Translations under genes and position numbers: made by a program | In this document: piece by piece, positions 7,347 through 7,725 of the stretch | Numbering within the stretch: the stretch's first letter is position 1 | How the letters are laid out: every line of letters starts with the position of its first letter | Assembly (NCBI GenBank): GCA_020058315.1 | Contig: JAGVEK010000121.1 | Span: forward strand, 1-7,725 | Length of the DNA: 7,725 bases | Reading direction: 5' to 3' | Source: Candidatus Zixiibacteriota bacterium | GTDB taxonomy: Bacteria > Zixibacteria > MSB-5A5 > WJJR01 | Notes under the pieces: generated by a model | What the model saw: the letters and a program-made list of their open reading frames with translations, nothing else | Databases searched by the model: none | What the model was told of the DNA's origin: nothing

Positions 7347-7725
7347 TTAGGCCGCCCAGTCAGCACAGAGCACCTCCGCCTGTTCCAGCACCGTCTGTGT
7401 GGCTTGCTCCTGCTTGTCAGGGGGATAGCCGTACTTCCTGAGTACCCGTTTCACCATGACACGAAGTCTGGCTCTGACCGTTTCCTTCAGTGTCCAATCG
7501 ATCGTCACGTTGCCGCGCACGGTCGTGACCAGTTCACGGGCAATCGTCATCAATGTCTCGTCACCCAGCACCTTGACCGCGCTGTCGTTGACACCGAGAG
7601 CGTCATAGAAGGCGACCTCGTCCTCTGTCAGCCCCAATTTCTCGCCGCGATTGTCGGCATCACGGATCTCTTTCGCGAGTGCGATGAGCTCTTCGATCAC
7701 CTCGATCGTCTCGATTGCGCGATTC
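7347..7725 (-). CDS. hsdR: Type I restriction enzyme R subunit, C-terminal end (5' end beyond window)
   Basis: C-terminal part of HsdR, the ATP-dependent translocase and endonuclease subunit of a type I restriction-modification complex. The frame is open to the right edge, so the window holds only the last 125 or so residues of a protein usually near 1000. What is seen is the C-terminal helical domain (DUF3387/EcoEI_R_C type): NRAIETIEVIEELIALAKEI, then LGLTEDEVAFYDAL, NVTIDWTLKE, RARLRVMVKRVLRKYGYPPD, and the end ADWAA before TAA. These are highly characteristic of the family. The helicase motors and nuclease motif lie outside the window. A GTG at 7700 could be taken as a start, but the family match continues upstream of it, so it is internal. 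It shares the strand of the sugar operon but is 246 bp away and probably unrelated. hsdM and hsdS are not visible. Confidence 0.93.
   Translation of the reverse strand, partial: NRAIETIEVIEELIALAKEIRDADNRGEKLGLTEDEVAFYDALGVNDSAVKVLGDETLMTIARELVTTVRGNVTIDWTLKETVRARLRVMVKRVLRKYGYPPDKQEQATQTVLEQAEVLCADWAA

Overview
The window is a stretch of GC-rich bacterial DNA (roughly 58-60% by eye). Every gene I can support lies on the minus strand, so transcription runs from high to low coordinates. A lipobox-bearing binding protein and a Sec-exported glycosidase suggest a Gram-negative-type envelope. The style (a lipoprotein sugar-binding protein, a CUT2 transporter with an enlarged permease, a linked GH38 enzyme) would fit Planctomycetota or an FCB-group or candidate-phylum relative. 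No rRNA or other marker gene is present, so the taxon is a guess.

Layout in order of transcription: (1) 7725-7347, the C-terminal end of HsdR, the motor and nuclease subunit of a type I restriction system, whose upstream part is outside the window. (2) 7346-7101, a 246-bp intergenic region with a strong ribosome binding site and a weak promoter candidate just before the next gene. (3) 7100-6132, a periplasmic sugar-binding lipoprotein; 6120-4621, a duplicated-domain sugar ABC ATPase; 4477-3113, the matching permease. (4) 3045-1, a secreted GH38 alpha-mannosidase with 1015 open codons that runs off the left edge.

Groups 3 and 4 look like one operon: the gaps are 11, 143 and 67 bp, all on the same strand, with no convincing terminator between them. 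The simplest reading is that the exported mannosidase trims alpha-mannosides outside the inner membrane and the CUT2-type (RbsBAC-like) transporter imports the released sugar. The exact substrate cannot be read from the sequence. No regulator, sugar kinase or isomerase is visible here.

The two least ordinary points are both linked to the permease. It carries a soluble block of about 115 residues between its first and second membrane segments, whose alternating strand/helix pattern parallels the N-terminal lobe of the binding protein encoded two genes upstream. The 143-bp gap before it holds a REP-like palindrome with a second, mutually exclusive pairing partner.
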